The position numbers were made by a program, and so were the translations under genes. From Pseudarthrobacter sp. NS4 (GTDB taxonomy: Bacteria > Actinomycetota > Actinomycetes > Actinomycetales > Micrococcaceae): a stretch of 64,000 nucleotides of DNA. This document shows, in pieces, positions 29,955 to 38,462 of the stretch. The notes beneath the pieces were generated by a model, which had not been told where the DNA came from, searched no databases, and saw nothing but the letters and a program-made list of their open reading frames with translations. The stretch is from the NCBI RefSeq assembly GCF_024758005.1, contig NZ_CP103288.1:3906001-3970000 (forward strand), given 5' to 3'. Every line of letters begins with the position of its first letter. The stretch's first letter is position 1.

Positions 29955-30734
29955 TTACAGGGCGGACCAGCCGCCGTCGGAGGCGAGGATGGCGCCGTTG
30001 ATGTTGGTGCCGTCGTCGCTGAGCAGGAAGGTGATGGAGGCGGCCAGCTGCGCGGCGGTGGCGGGGGTGGGGATGTTGGCCTGCATGAGCGGGCCGAGGC
30101 GTTCGGCGGCCATCTGCGATCCGAAGTTCGCCACGATCCCGGTGATGGTGGGCCCGGGGGCGACCGCGTTGAAGCGCAGCCCCTTGGGTCCGTAGATCAC
30201 GGCCGAGTTCTTGGTCAGGCCGACGACGGCGTGCTTGGACGCGGTGTAGGCGGCGCCAGCGGCCGAGCCGCGGATCCCGGCCTCGGAGGAGACGTTCACC
30301 ACCGAACCTGCGCCGGCGTCGAGCATCAGCGGGGTGACGGCGCGGGTCAGGCGCATCAGCGCGGTGACGTTGATCCGGAAGACGCGGTCCCAGAGTTCGT
30401 CATCCACCTCATGGATGGGGGCGAAGTTGTCCATGATCCCGGCCACGTTGGCCAAGGCATCAACCCGCCCGCCGGCGGCAGCGACGACGGCGGCGACGGT
30501 TTCTTCGGTGGATATGTCGCCGGCAACGGGTACCAGGTCCAAACCTTTGTTCTCTTCCACCAGCGCATCCAGGCGCTCCTTGCTGATGTCCGCGGCGATA
30601 ACCCTGCCGCCCTCCTTCGCGACGCGCAGGGCCGTCGCCTGCCCAATGCCGGACGCGGCACCGGTAACAATGACGGTTTTTTCGGCAAAACGGTTAGGGG
30701 TGATGGCTTCCTGCCATGCGGGTTCGTTGCCCAT
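29955..30734 (-). CDS. SDR family oxidoreductase
   Basis: A 259-residue classical short-chain dehydrogenase with TGAASGIG cofactor motif, NVAG, the catalytic Ser in VSSEAG and YTASKH (Tyr and Lys of the active site). AADIS at the end of beta-2 suggests NAD preference. The C-terminal NINGAILASDGGW is typical. GGAAGGA precedes the ATG at 30734. It is divergent from a TetR gene with a perfect palindrome between, so it is probably the repressed target. The decayed SDR at 9098-9389 is its close relative. Substrate unknown. Confidence 0.9.
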   Translation of the reverse strand: MGNEPAWQEAITPNRFAEKTVIVTGAASGIGQATALRVAKEGGRVIAADISKERLDALVEENKGLDLVPVAGDISTEETVAAVVAAAGGRVDALANVAGIMDNFAPIHEVDDELWDRVFRINVTALMRLTRAVTPLMLDAGAGSVVNVSSEAGIRGSAAGAAYTASKHAVVGLTKNSAVIYGPKGLRFNAVAPGPTITGIVANFGSQMAAERLGPLMQANIPTPATAAQLAASITFLLSDDGTNINGAILASDGGWSAL

Positions 30735-30776
30735 GATGTCCTTCCAGACAGTGATAAGGGTGATGCCAACCACCTT

Positions 30777-30793
30777 ATGACACCCTGTGTCAT
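30777..30793. promoter_or_regulatory. Palindromic operator between SDR and TetR genes
   Basis: ATGACACCCTGTGTCAT: perfect 7-bp arms around CCT. It overlaps a CATTAT -10-like element (30791-30796) for the TetR gene, as expected of an autoregulatory TetR site. Confidence 0.7.
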
Positions 30794-30802
30794 TATGGAA
30801 GG

Positions 30803-31411
30803 GTGAATACTGGTGGGATGCCTTCGGATGACCTGATCACAGCCACACGTACGGGACGACCTGTCAGCATCGACCCTGACGCGATCGCCGCATTGGCCCT
30901 CAAGATGTTTGCCGAGCGCGGTTACGAGCAGACCTCAATGGAGGACATTGCCCGCCAGGCAGGCGTCGGGCGCAAGAGCCTCTATCGCCATTTCGCCAAC
31001 AAAGCCGACCTGGTCTGGGGCGGTATGGGACCGGTGGTTGAGGCGTCGGAACATGCACTTGAATCAGCGCCTGCAGCTTCCACGTCCCGGCGCGAGGCCC
31101 TGGACGGACTTCGCGAGGCTGTTATCGCCAGCGTAGCCGTCCTCCCGGATCTGGCAGTGACCCGCGGGCGTCTCCGGCTGATCGCCGAACACCCGGAACT
31201 GATGGGCCGAAGCTACGATTTCCTGGGCTCCCGTCGCGAGCAGGCCGCGTCCTACCTCACCCAAAGGGGCATCCCCGCGGAAACTGCCCGCTACCTGTGC
31301 GCCGCCCTCATCGGCGCGTCATTCGAAGCCTGGCTGCACTGGGCGGCAAGTGATGATCCCGACCCGGTCCCCTATCTTCGGCGGGCCCTGTCGGTGCTGA
31401 GCGTGGGCTAA
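30803..31411 (+). CDS. TetR family transcriptional regulator
   Basis: A 202-residue regulator with N-terminal helix-turn-helix TSMEDIARQAGVGRKSLYRH followed by FANKADLVW. The C-terminal half is a helical ligand domain. The GTG at 30803 sits only 9 bp after the palindrome and about 7 nt after a -10-like CATTAT, so translation may be leaderless; an ATG at 30818 is the alternative. It probably represses itself and the divergent SDR gene. Confidence 0.87.
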   Translation: MNTGGMPSDDLITATRTGRPVSIDPDAIAALALKMFAERGYEQTSMEDIARQAGVGRKSLYRHFANKADLVWGGMGPVVEASEHALESAPAASTSRREALDGLREAVIASVAVLPDLAVTRGRLRLIAEHPELMGRSYDFLGSRREQAASYLTQRGIPAETARYLCAALIGASFEAWLHWAASDDPDPVPYLRRALSVLSVG

Positions 31412-31546
31412 CCGCTTGGCAAAAGCCCCCACCAAAACAGCCGCGCAGAATTGATGTGATCTTGCGTCAAACCTTGCCGTCCCCTGAAGTTGCGGGTCCA
31501 CGCTGGAGGCATGAAGGACCGGCCAGCTTGTGGGGAGCAGGACATC

Positions 31547-32023
31547 ATGGCAAACAAAGCAGCACTCGACGAAGAAATCACCACTGTGGGAGGGGTGCTG
31601 ACAGATCAGCATCCCCTCGACTTCCACACCCTGGGGCTGGCCGGCTGCATCGACCGGCTTACGGCACCCCTCCGCCGGCGGGGGACCGTGGTCCGCTGGG
31701 ATACTCCGCACTGGGGCATCGAGATTCCGGCGGCCTGCGCATCCCTGCTGTACCAGGCGGCGCGCGAGGCGCTCAGCAACGCGTACAAGTACTCGGAGGC
31801 GTCCCGGCTGACGGTCCAACTGGCGGCCGTGGGCCACGGCATCCGCCTGGTAGTGGCCGACGACGGCTCGGGGTTTGACAGCAATCTCGCCGCGTCCGGG
31901 CGTCACCACGGATACGGGCTGCGGCTCATGTCCGTAGCTGTACAGGAAGCCGGAGGCTCCGTGGATATCAGCTCGCGCCCGGGCTACGGCACCAGCGTAA
32001 CGGTGACGCTGCCGCTGGACTAA
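31547..32023 (+). CDS. Stand-alone histidine-kinase-type ATPase domain protein (NarX/DegS-like C-terminus)
   Basis: A 158-residue protein consisting almost only of a HATPase_c domain: LHPLDFHTLGL-like lead-in, N-box QAAREALSNAYKYS, G1-box ADDGSGF and G2-box GYGLRLM, then the PGYGTSVTVTLP end. NarL-type sensor kinases end like this, but here the sensor, HAMP and phosphoacceptor-His parts are missing. GGGGAG lies 9 nt before the ATG at 31547. No response regulator is adjacent. It may be a truncated kinase or an independent ATP-binding regulator. Confidence 0.75.
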   Translation: MANKAALDEEITTVGGVLTDQHPLDFHTLGLAGCIDRLTAPLRRRGTVVRWDTPHWGIEIPAACASLLYQAAREALSNAYKYSEASRLTVQLAAVGHGIRLVVADDGSGFDSNLAASGRHHGYGLRLMSVAVQEAGGSVDISSRPGYGTSVTVTLPLD

Positions 32024-32050
32024 CGGCTCCTGATATTGGCCTATAGACCC

Positions 32051-32082
32051 GGATGCCCGCCGTGCGGGGACGGCGGGCATCC
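32051..32082. terminator. Bidirectional hairpin terminator
   Basis: Perfect 13-bp arms (GGATGCCCGCCGT and complement) with a 6-nt loop, between the convergent ATPase and FMN-reductase genes. Confidence 0.7.
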
Positions 32083-32102
32083 GCATGCCCGGGCGCTGGC
32101 GG

Positions 32103-32714
32103 CTAGCGCGTCAGCTTCGCGCTATCGTGCTCAAGGTCGCCGATGTGGCCGGGGGCATTGGCGGCCAGGACCCTGGCAACGAAGGCTCCGTATTCATCCA
32201 TGAAGTGCCGAAGGAACTTGGCGGTGTCCTCGTTCCTGACCTCGCCATCTTCACCGAACACCGCAGCGTCGTAGTGGATGTAGGCCTCGGGGGAGTTCAG
32301 CTGCGGCGCATCCAGGAAGCTCAGGACGCTGCGGAAGGAGGACTGCATCACCGCGGTGCCGATGCTGCCCACGGAGGCGCCGATGATGCCGGTGGGCTTG
32401 CGGGCGAAGGAGTTGTTCCCCCATGGGCGGGATCCCCAGTCGATGGCGTTCTTGAGTGCGCCCGGAATGGATCGGTTGTACTCGGGGGACACGAACAGGA
32501 TGCCATCCGACGCTTCGATGGCCTCCTTGAGGGCGCGCCCCTCCGGCGGGAAGTCGGCATCATAGTCGTAGCTGTACAGGGGAAGGTCCTTGATGGGGAT
32601 CTCGGTGAACTCCAGGTCCTCCGGTGCGAGTTTGATGAGGGCGTTGGCGAGGACCCGGTTGATGGAGCCGGTGGCCAGGCTCCCCACGAAGTATCCGATC
32701 TTGAATGGTGCCAT
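32103..32714 (-). CDS. NAD(P)H-dependent FMN reductase
   Basis: A 203-residue flavodoxin-fold protein: GSLATGSINRVLA (phosphate-binding loop), LPLYSYDYDADFP, and the family segment SPEYNRSIPGALKNAIDW. It reduces FMN or quinones with NAD(P)H. The ATG at 32714 has GGAAGGA upstream; the frame continues upstream without coding character. Sits alone between unrelated genes. Confidence 0.88.
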   Translation of the reverse strand: MAPFKIGYFVGSLATGSINRVLANALIKLAPEDLEFTEIPIKDLPLYSYDYDADFPPEGRALKEAIEASDGILFVSPEYNRSIPGALKNAIDWGSRPWGNNSFARKPTGIIGASVGSIGTAVMQSSFRSVLSFLDAPQLNSPEAYIHYDAAVFGEDGEVRNEDTAKFLRHFMDEYGAFVARVLAANAPGHIGDLEHDSAKLTR

Positions 32715-32942
32715 GAGTGTTCCTTCCAATGGCCGGTCCGCGCCGGCCGTCCATGTTCTGTAGGGAAATGGTGCCGTCCGCAGACGGCGGTTGGTGCTCA
32801 CTGCAGCACCAGTCCAGCACAGAAGACCGGCCGCGGCCAGAGCGGAGATGGTCCTTGACAGGCCGTTGCGGGGAGCGCTCAATGATCAGGTAGCGCAGTC
32901 CCCCGGTGTCCAGCGCATCCCATCCGTCCCAGAGGAGCAGCC

Positions 32943-33098
32943 ATGACCGAAAACCCATTGCAGGACCAGCGCGTCCACAATGAGGCCCCTGCCGAGGGGG
33001 ATCCGGACGCGGATCCCACGGACATCCGGGTCCACACCCAGGATCCGGCCGAAGGCCCCGACGTCCCCGAAACGCCTGCGCCCGGGAAGACCCCGTAA
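32943..33098 (+). CDS. Small acidic disordered protein (51 aa)
   Basis: An ATG with GAGGAG five nt upstream opens a 51-codon frame rich in Asp, Glu and Pro (EGDPDADPTDIRVH and DPAEGPDVPETPAPG). It contains two copies of RVH followed by an acidic PAEG motif. Composition is like the proteins at 28059 and 45606. Function unknown. Confidence 0.55.
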   Translation: MTENPLQDQRVHNEAPAEGDPDADPTDIRVHTQDPAEGPDVPETPAPGKTP

Positions 33099-33166
33099 AT
33101 TCCTGCCGTAATCCGGCCACCCCTTGCAGCCCGCCCGTCAGCCGCACTAGGTTTAACCGCGACCCA

Positions 33167-33178
33167 GAAAGCGCTTTC
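33167..33178. promoter_or_regulatory. LacI-type operator upstream of PcRGLX gene
   Basis: GAAAGCGCTTTC, a perfect 12-bp palindrome with central CG-type LacI symmetry, lies 54 bp before the start and just downstream of a TAGGTT -10-like hexamer. It matches the PL11 lyase site GAAAACGCTTTC at 11 of 12 positions. Confidence 0.7.
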
Positions 33179-33231
33179 CCGCCGGGTTGCGGGAAATCCC
33201 GGCGCGACAATCACCAGCGGAATTGGACGAC

Positions 33232-35895
33232 ATGACGGACAGCACCCTCATCAGGTGGATCGACGGCGACGCGCCGGCGGAAACCAGCGGCGGAACCACG
33301 TGGGGCATGCCCTTCGCCAGGGGAACGGTGGCGGGGGCAGGGTCCTTGGCAGTGGCAGATGCCAACGGAACACCCGTCCCCAGCCAGGCCTGGCCCCTGG
33401 CCACCTGGCCCGACGGGTCATTAAAGTGGGCGGGGATCGCGATCCCGGCAACGGATGCGCCGTCGTCGTCTTACCAGGTAGCGTCCGACGGCGCCGCGTC
33501 GCCTCAGGCAGCCAGCCTCCCGCCGTCGGACGGTACGGCCGGCCAGGGCCGCACCCGGGTCAGCGTCACTGAAACGGCAGACGCAATCACTGTGGACACC
33601 GGCGCCCTGCAAATGGCGATCAACCGAAGCGGCTCAAGGCTGTTCAGCAGCCTGTCACGGGACGGCCGCCCGGTTGCCCGGGACGCACGCCTGGTCAGCC
33701 TCCTGCAGGACGGCATCCCCGAGGGCGCCGGAACAGCTGCCCGGGAGTCATTCACCGGCGAAGTCACCGCCGTCGTGCTTGAACAGGGCGGCCCCGTCCG
33801 TGCCGTAGTGCGGCTGGAGGGCTCGCACCGGCCGGACGTCCGAGGCGGCTCTGGACGAAACTGGCTGCCGTTCGTCATCCGTTTCTACTTCTACGCAAAC
33901 GCCCGCAGCGTGCGGATGGTGCATTCGTTCATCTGGGACGGCGATGCAAACCGCGACTTCCTGGCCGGCCTGGGCGTCCGCTTCACGGTGCCGCTGGAGG
34001 CCGGACTCCACGACCGGCACATCCGCATTGCCGGTGCCGACGGCGGATTCCTCACCGAAGCGGTGCGCGGCCTCACCGGCCTGCGGCGTGACCCCGGCGA
34101 CGACGTGCGCGATGCCCAGATCGCCGGCCGCCCCACCCCGCCGCCGGCAACCTGGAACCCCGAAGTCTCCGAGCGCCTCCACCTCATTCCGGCCTGGAGC
34201 GATTACACGCTCAGCCAGCTCAGCGCGGACGGCTTCGAACTGCGCAAGCGCACTGCGGCAGGCCACGGCTGGGTGGGGATCTCAAGTGGAACACGCTCAG
34301 CGGGCTTCTGCTCCCTGAGCGACACCCGCGGCGGGCTGGGCGTTGGAATCAAGGACTTCTGGCAGTCCCACCCCGGGCAGTTGGACATCCGCGGCGCGGC
34401 CACCGGCGAGGCTTCCCTGACCGCCTGGCTCTACTCCCCTCAAGCACAGCCGATGGATCTGCGGTTCTACCACGACGGCCTGGGCCAGGACACGTTCGAG
34501 GAGCAGCTCGAGGGACTCGAGATCACCTATGAGGACTACGAACCCGGCTTTGGCAATCCCACCGGGATTGCCCGCACACATGAGTTAACTCTCTTCGCAT
34601 ACGACGCCACTCCTTCAACGGAAAGCCTCGCCGCGGACGCGGCGGCCGCGTCAACCCCCGCGCTCCTCCAGGCTACCCCTGGGTACCTCCACTCCGTGGG
34701 CGTCTTTGGCGACTGGGACCCGGTGGACCGCAGCACCCCGGCCCGCGCCCGGCTGGAGGACCGGCTGGACTTCCTCTTCGACTTCTACACCGGCCAGGTG
34801 GAGCAGCGCCGCTGGTACGGCTTCTGGAACTACGGCGACGTGATGCACACCTACGACTTTGACCGGCACGTCTGGCGGTATGACGTTGGCGGCTACGCGT
34901 GGGACAACTCCGAGCTCTCCCCCGACCTCTGGCTCTGGTACTCCTACCTGCGCTCGGGCCGGGCGGACATTTTCCGGTTCGCCGAGGCCATGACCCGCCA
35001 CACCGGAGAGGTGGACGTCTACCACCTGGGGCCGTGGAAGGGACTGGGTTCGCGGCACAACGTCCAGCACTGGGGGTGCAGTGCCAAGCAGTTGCGCATC
35101 AGCACGCCCGCGTACCGCCGCTTCTACTACTACCTGACGGCGGACGAGCGCACCGGTGACCTGCTGACGGAGCTGGTGGACAGCGACCAGAACTTCCTGG
35201 GCCTGGACCCGGTCCGCAAGGTCCGTCCGGACGCTGACACATACCGGCCCAACCGCGGAGCCCTGGGCGTGGGCCTCGGAACAGACTGGGGTTCCCTCGC
35301 CGCCACCTGGCTCACGGACTGGGAGCGCACCGGCAACCCGCGTTCACGCGACCGCCTCCTGGGCACCATGGCGGATATTGGCGCCCTCAAGTACGGCTTC
35401 CTCACCGGCGAAGCGCTGTACGACCTGGACAAGGGACGGTTCGACACCGGCCGGGAGCTTCTCCAGGTATCGCACCTCAGCGCGGTGTTCGGGCTGGTTG
35501 AGATCTGCAGTGAACTGGTGGACCTGGTCCCGGATCCGGACTTTGAGCGGGCCTGGCTGCAGTACTGCCGGCTGTTCCTGGCCACGAAAGAGGAGCAGGT
35601 GGAGGCCGTGGGTGAGCCGCTGGCGGGCATCTACCTCACCCAGGCCCACAGCCGGCTTACCGCCTACGCTGCGGCGCGGCTGGATGATGCGGACCTGGCG
35701 GCCCGGGCCTGGGAAAGCTTTGCCGAGGGCGGCGAGCACCTGAACCACGAATCGGCCTTCACCCTGCGCAGGATCGAGCCCCCGCATGTGCTGTTGCCGG
35801 TGGACGAGGCGCCCACCGTTTCCACGAACGACACCGCCCAGTTCGGCCTCGCGGCCATCCAGAACCTGGCGCTGATCGGCAAGCACCTGCGCTAG
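33232..35895 (+). CDS. Exo-rhamnogalacturonan lyase, PcRGLX/YetA family (PL26-like)
   Basis: An 887-residue protein with an N-terminal RIFT-barrel-like domain (IRWIDGDAPAETSGGTTWGMPFARG and SQAWPLATWPDGSLKWAG are signatures), a central domain (about 250-480), and a helical alpha/alpha-toroid catalytic part with RRWYGFWNYGDVMHTYD and YAWDNSELSPDLWLWYSYLRSG. Family members split rhamnogalacturonan I from the chain end. There is no signal peptide, so it should act inside the cell on imported oligosaccharides. The start has only a weak ribosome site. It carries the shared LacI-type operator. The IS110 copy begins directly after it. Confidence 0.82.
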   Translation: MTDSTLIRWIDGDAPAETSGGTTWGMPFARGTVAGAGSLAVADANGTPVPSQAWPLATWPDGSLKWAGIAIPATDAPSSSYQVASDGAASPQAASLPPSDGTAGQGRTRVSVTETADAITVDTGALQMAINRSGSRLFSSLSRDGRPVARDARLVSLLQDGIPEGAGTAARESFTGEVTAVVLEQGGPVRAVVRLEGSHRPDVRGGSGRNWLPFVIRFYFYANARSVRMVHSFIWDGDANRDFLAGLGVRFTVPLEAGLHDRHIRIAGADGGFLTEAVRGLTGLRRDPGDDVRDAQIAGRPTPPPATWNPEVSERLHLIPAWSDYTLSQLSADGFELRKRTAAGHGWVGISSGTRSAGFCSLSDTRGGLGVGIKDFWQSHPGQLDIRGAATGEASLTAWLYSPQAQPMDLRFYHDGLGQDTFEEQLEGLEITYEDYEPGFGNPTGIARTHELTLFAYDATPSTESLAADAAAASTPALLQATPGYLHSVGVFGDWDPVDRSTPARARLEDRLDFLFDFYTGQVEQRRWYGFWNYGDVMHTYDFDRHVWRYDVGGYAWDNSELSPDLWLWYSYLRSGRADIFRFAEAMTRHTGEVDVYHLGPWKGLGSRHNVQHWGCSAKQLRISTPAYRRFYYYLTADERTGDLLTELVDSDQNFLGLDPVRKVRPDADTYRPNRGALGVGLGTDWGSLAATWLTDWERTGNPRSRDRLLGTMADIGALKYGFLTGEALYDLDKGRFDTGRELLQVSHLSAVFGLVEICSELVDLVPDPDFERAWLQYCRLFLATKEEQVEAVGEPLAGIYLTQAHSRLTAYAAARLDDADLAARAWESFAEGGEHLNHESAFTLRRIEPPHVLLPVDEAPTVSTNDTAQFGLAAIQNLALIGKHLR

Positions 35896-35984
35896 TCCGA
35901 AAATGAGATGCGGCGCCTGTGGTTGGCGCGGGTGTGGGTGTCCGGGGCAAAGTAGAGCCGTCGGCGAGTCCTGAAGATTGGAAC

Positions 35985-37253
35985 TTAGGCTGCCCGGGTC
36001 AGGGTGACGGTGTAGCCGAGGGCTTCGAGTTGGCGGACGTGGTTGCGTTTGCTGGTATCGGGGTTGGTGTGGCGGCTGAAGTGATCGGCGCCGAGGTCGC
36101 GGAAACGTACATTGGGATCCTGCAGCAGGTGCCAGACGATGACGAGGATGGAACGTCCGATGGCGACTATGGCGCGTTTCCTGCCTCGTCGCCGGGCGAT
36201 CCTTCGGTAGCGTTCGCCCAGGAACGTATCTGTCTTTCCGGCCACGACGGCTGCCTCTCCCAGGACCCGGGCGAGATAGCGGTTGCCATGCCCGGTCGAG
36301 CCGTTGCCCTTAGTCTTCCCGGCGGAGGAATTGATGCCTGGAGAGAACTTCGACCAGGAACAGAGGTGCCCCGCGGTTGGGAACCGGGTCATGTCGGCCC
36401 CGATTTCGGCCAGGATAATGGCGGCGGCGACGGGGCCGATGCCCGGGATCTCATCCAGATGCTCCGCCGCCCCCGCGAAAGGGGCCAGTTGCACCTCGAT
36501 CTGTTCATCGACCGCCGTGATATCGGCATCGATCCCGTCGATCCTGGCCAGCATCCGTGCCAGCAGGAAGCGGTGGTGGTCATCAAAGTGGCCGCTGAAC
36601 GCCTCCTCGAGTTCGCTGATCTTCTTCCGCATGCTTGCCCGCGCCAACTGGGCGAGCACTTTCGGATTCCGTTCGCCGGCGATGAGCGCCGCCATCATCT
36701 CCCGGCCGGACACCCCGAAAATATCCGAAGCCACGACGGAGAGTTTGATGCACGCGTCCTCAAGGAGTTTTTCGACCCGGTTCTTTTCTGCCGTCCGCGC
36801 CCCGACGAGGTCAATCCGGTACCGGGTCAGGTCCCGCAGCCGCCGGATCGGGGCGGGCGGGACAAAACTGGGCCGCAGCATCTGCCGTTCGGCGACTTTG
36901 CACAGCCAGACCGAGTCGAGCACGTCGGTTTTGGGACGTCCCGGCAGATGCCTAACGTCGCGCGCGTTGACCAGCCACGGTTCGAGCCCGTGAGCCTCGA
37001 GGAGATAGAACACCGGCTTCCAGTAATCGGAGGTTGCCTCCATCACCACCCGCTCGATCCGGAGATCGACCAGATGGTTGGCCAGTTCCCCCAGGGATCG
37101 GCTCATGGTCGAATGCGTGGACACCTCCTGTAACCGCTTCTGCGGGTTCCCGACCGCCGGGACCCGGACACAACACACGAGTTCGGCTTTGCCTATATCC
37201 AGGGCCGCGACCCTGGCAATGATCTGCTCCTCATCCTGGGATTCGGCCAGCAT
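35985..37253 (-). CDS. IS110 family transposase (DEDD recombinase)
   Basis: A 422-residue protein with the RuvC-like DEDD residues Asp19 (AALDIGKAE), Glu72 (VVMEATSDYW), Asp110 and Asp113 (RPKTDVLDSVWL), a coiled-coil middle and a C-terminal Tnp20 domain (IPGIGPVAAAIILAEIG and SWSKFSPGINSSAGK, the Ser-containing active loop). The frame is intact, so it may be active. It lies between the PcRGLX gene and the SRPBCC genes. The upstream noncoding region is a candidate bridge RNA. Confidence 0.92.
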   Translation of the reverse strand: MLAESQDEEQIIARVAALDIGKAELVCCVRVPAVGNPQKRLQEVSTHSTMSRSLGELANHLVDLRIERVVMEATSDYWKPVFYLLEAHGLEPWLVNARDVRHLPGRPKTDVLDSVWLCKVAERQMLRPSFVPPAPIRRLRDLTRYRIDLVGARTAEKNRVEKLLEDACIKLSVVASDIFGVSGREMMAALIAGERNPKVLAQLARASMRKKISELEEAFSGHFDDHHRFLLARMLARIDGIDADITAVDEQIEVQLAPFAGAAEHLDEIPGIGPVAAAIILAEIGADMTRFPTAGHLCSWSKFSPGINSSAGKTKGNGSTGHGNRYLARVLGEAAVVAGKTDTFLGERYRRIARRRGRKRAIVAIGRSILVIVWHLLQDPNVRFRDLGADHFSRHTNPDTSKRNHVRQLEALGYTVTLTRAA

Positions 37254-37513
37254 GGCCTACTCATCTCCTCACCCGACGCCCCGCTGAATGGATAAGCGGC
37301 CGCCCGTGGGATCACCGGGAAAATCGGAATCTAGTCCTCGTTCTCGGCTAACGAAACAGTGAAGGGCCCACAGCGTGATCCCCAGCGCCCGGCTAGCTGA
37401 CGGCCTGAATGAACCATAGAACCACGGCGTCGGCAGGCGACCACAAGGACATTTTCAGCCCGGAACGGGCGTCCCGCAAGGGACACAAAGGCTAGCTGCC
37501 TCCATCCCAACTG
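37254..37513 (-). ncRNA. Candidate IS110 bridge RNA region
   Basis: About 260 nt of noncoding DNA upstream of the transposase, where IS110-group elements encode their bridge RNA. Reading the minus strand, several short hairpins are seen: GTCCC/GGGAC, GCCCG/CGGGC and, near the gene, CCGCT/AGCGG. A 9-bp direct repeat (GGCTAGCTG on the plus strand) occurs at 37391-37399 and 37490-37498. The exact RNA ends and guide loops cannot be defined from sequence alone. Confidence 0.45.
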
Positions 37514-37563
37514 GGTAGCAGTAAGTGTCGTTTTGGACCCTAGAAACGACACCTGCTGCTACC
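37514..37563. repeat. Long imperfect palindrome at the IS110 left boundary
   Basis: Arms GGTAGCAG-N3-GTGTCGTTT and AAACGACAC-N3-CTGCTACC surround a 10-nt loop: 17 of 20 arm positions pair. Such REP-like palindromes are common IS110/IS1111 targets. It may instead be a host terminator or part of the element. Confidence 0.75.
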
Positions 37564-37657
37564 TGGTTGGGGGTGTTTTCGGTGCCGCGGGGGTTTATCG
37601 TGAAATTACTGATGACCTCAGTTCTTCATCGGATTCGGTTCAGTCGAAGGAGACGCG

Positions 37658-38293
37658 ATGAGCACGAAAGTTGAGAAACGGATTGTGGTCGATGTCCCGG
37701 TGAGTACCGCCTACAACCAGTGGACCCGGTTCGAGGAGTTTCCGCGCTTCATGAGTGGCGTGGAGAGCGTGACCCGGCTTGGCGATGATCGCCTGAAGTG
37801 GGTGGCGCACATTGCCGGCGTCCACCGGCGGTGGGAAGCGAAGATCATCGAGCAGGTTCCGGACCGGAAGGTGGCCTGGGCATCAATCGAAGGTGCCACC
37901 AACTCCGGCACTATCGAATTCAGGGATGCCGGCGCAAACAGGACCGAACTGGCGCTGACGCTGGAGTACCAGCCCGCGGGCATGGTGGAGAAGGTGGGAG
38001 ACCTGCTCCATGTTGTGGGCCGCCAGGCGGACCACGACCTGAAGAAGTTCAAGGAATTCATCGAACACGAGGGCCGCGCCGGCGCGCCCACCACCGCTGC
38101 GGCATCCACTACCGAACGGCCGCCCTACAACAGGTTCGAGCACCCCTTCGACCAGACGAACGGCCTGGTCGATTTCGAGGGTGAATCGGATGAGACGGCA
38201 GAAGGTGAAAACTACAGTTCCGGTGAACGCCGGAACCGCCGGCACGATGAAGGCAATATTCCACCCTTCAGCGGCACCTTGGGACAGCACTGA
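37658..38293 (+). CDS. SRPBCC (START-like cyclase/dehydrase) family protein, copy 1
   Basis: A 211-residue protein. Residues 1-145 are a START/Bet-v1-like SRPBCC domain (VDVPVSTAYNQWTRFEEFP, DDRLKWVAHIAGV, WEAKIIEQVPDRKVAW). The C-terminal tail is polar and ends with FDQTNGLVDFEGESDET and FSGTLGQH, which recurs in the next gene. The ATG has GAAGGAGACG upstream, the same leader as copy 2. SRPBCC domains bind hydrophobic ligands; in actinobacteria this type is often stress-induced, and no ligand can be named here. Confidence 0.85.
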   Translation: MSTKVEKRIVVDVPVSTAYNQWTRFEEFPRFMSGVESVTRLGDDRLKWVAHIAGVHRRWEAKIIEQVPDRKVAWASIEGATNSGTIEFRDAGANRTELALTLEYQPAGMVEKVGDLLHVVGRQADHDLKKFKEFIEHEGRAGAPTTAAASTTERPPYNRFEHPFDQTNGLVDFEGESDETAEGENYSSGERRNRRHDEGNIPPFSGTLGQH

Positions 38294-38462
38294 CTCTCCT
38301 TCCTTCGTTGAGGCCCGACGGCGGTATTGCCTGCCCATTCGGCGCCAACGCCGCCGTCGTACTTCCCGCTCTGGAAACCCACCCGCCCAAAAGGTATGTT
38401 GGTAAGCATGCTGATGATTTTTACCGGGTCATCAGTTTCCGGTGACAAGCGAAGGAGACGTT

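Larger units (their letters stand above)
35900..37513 (-). mobile_element. IS110 family insertion sequence (ends approximate)
   Basis: The element holds one transposase gene with about 85 bp after its stop and about 260 bp of noncoding DNA before its start. IS110 elements lack terminal inverted repeats, so the exact ends cannot be set. The right end must lie between the PcRGLX stop (35895) and 35985. The left end abuts the palindrome at 37514-37563, a plausible target. Confidence 0.7.

Noticed and set aside
35919..37133. 404-codon plus-strand frame
   Set aside because: Antisense to the IS110 transposase, whose DEDD residues are all present.
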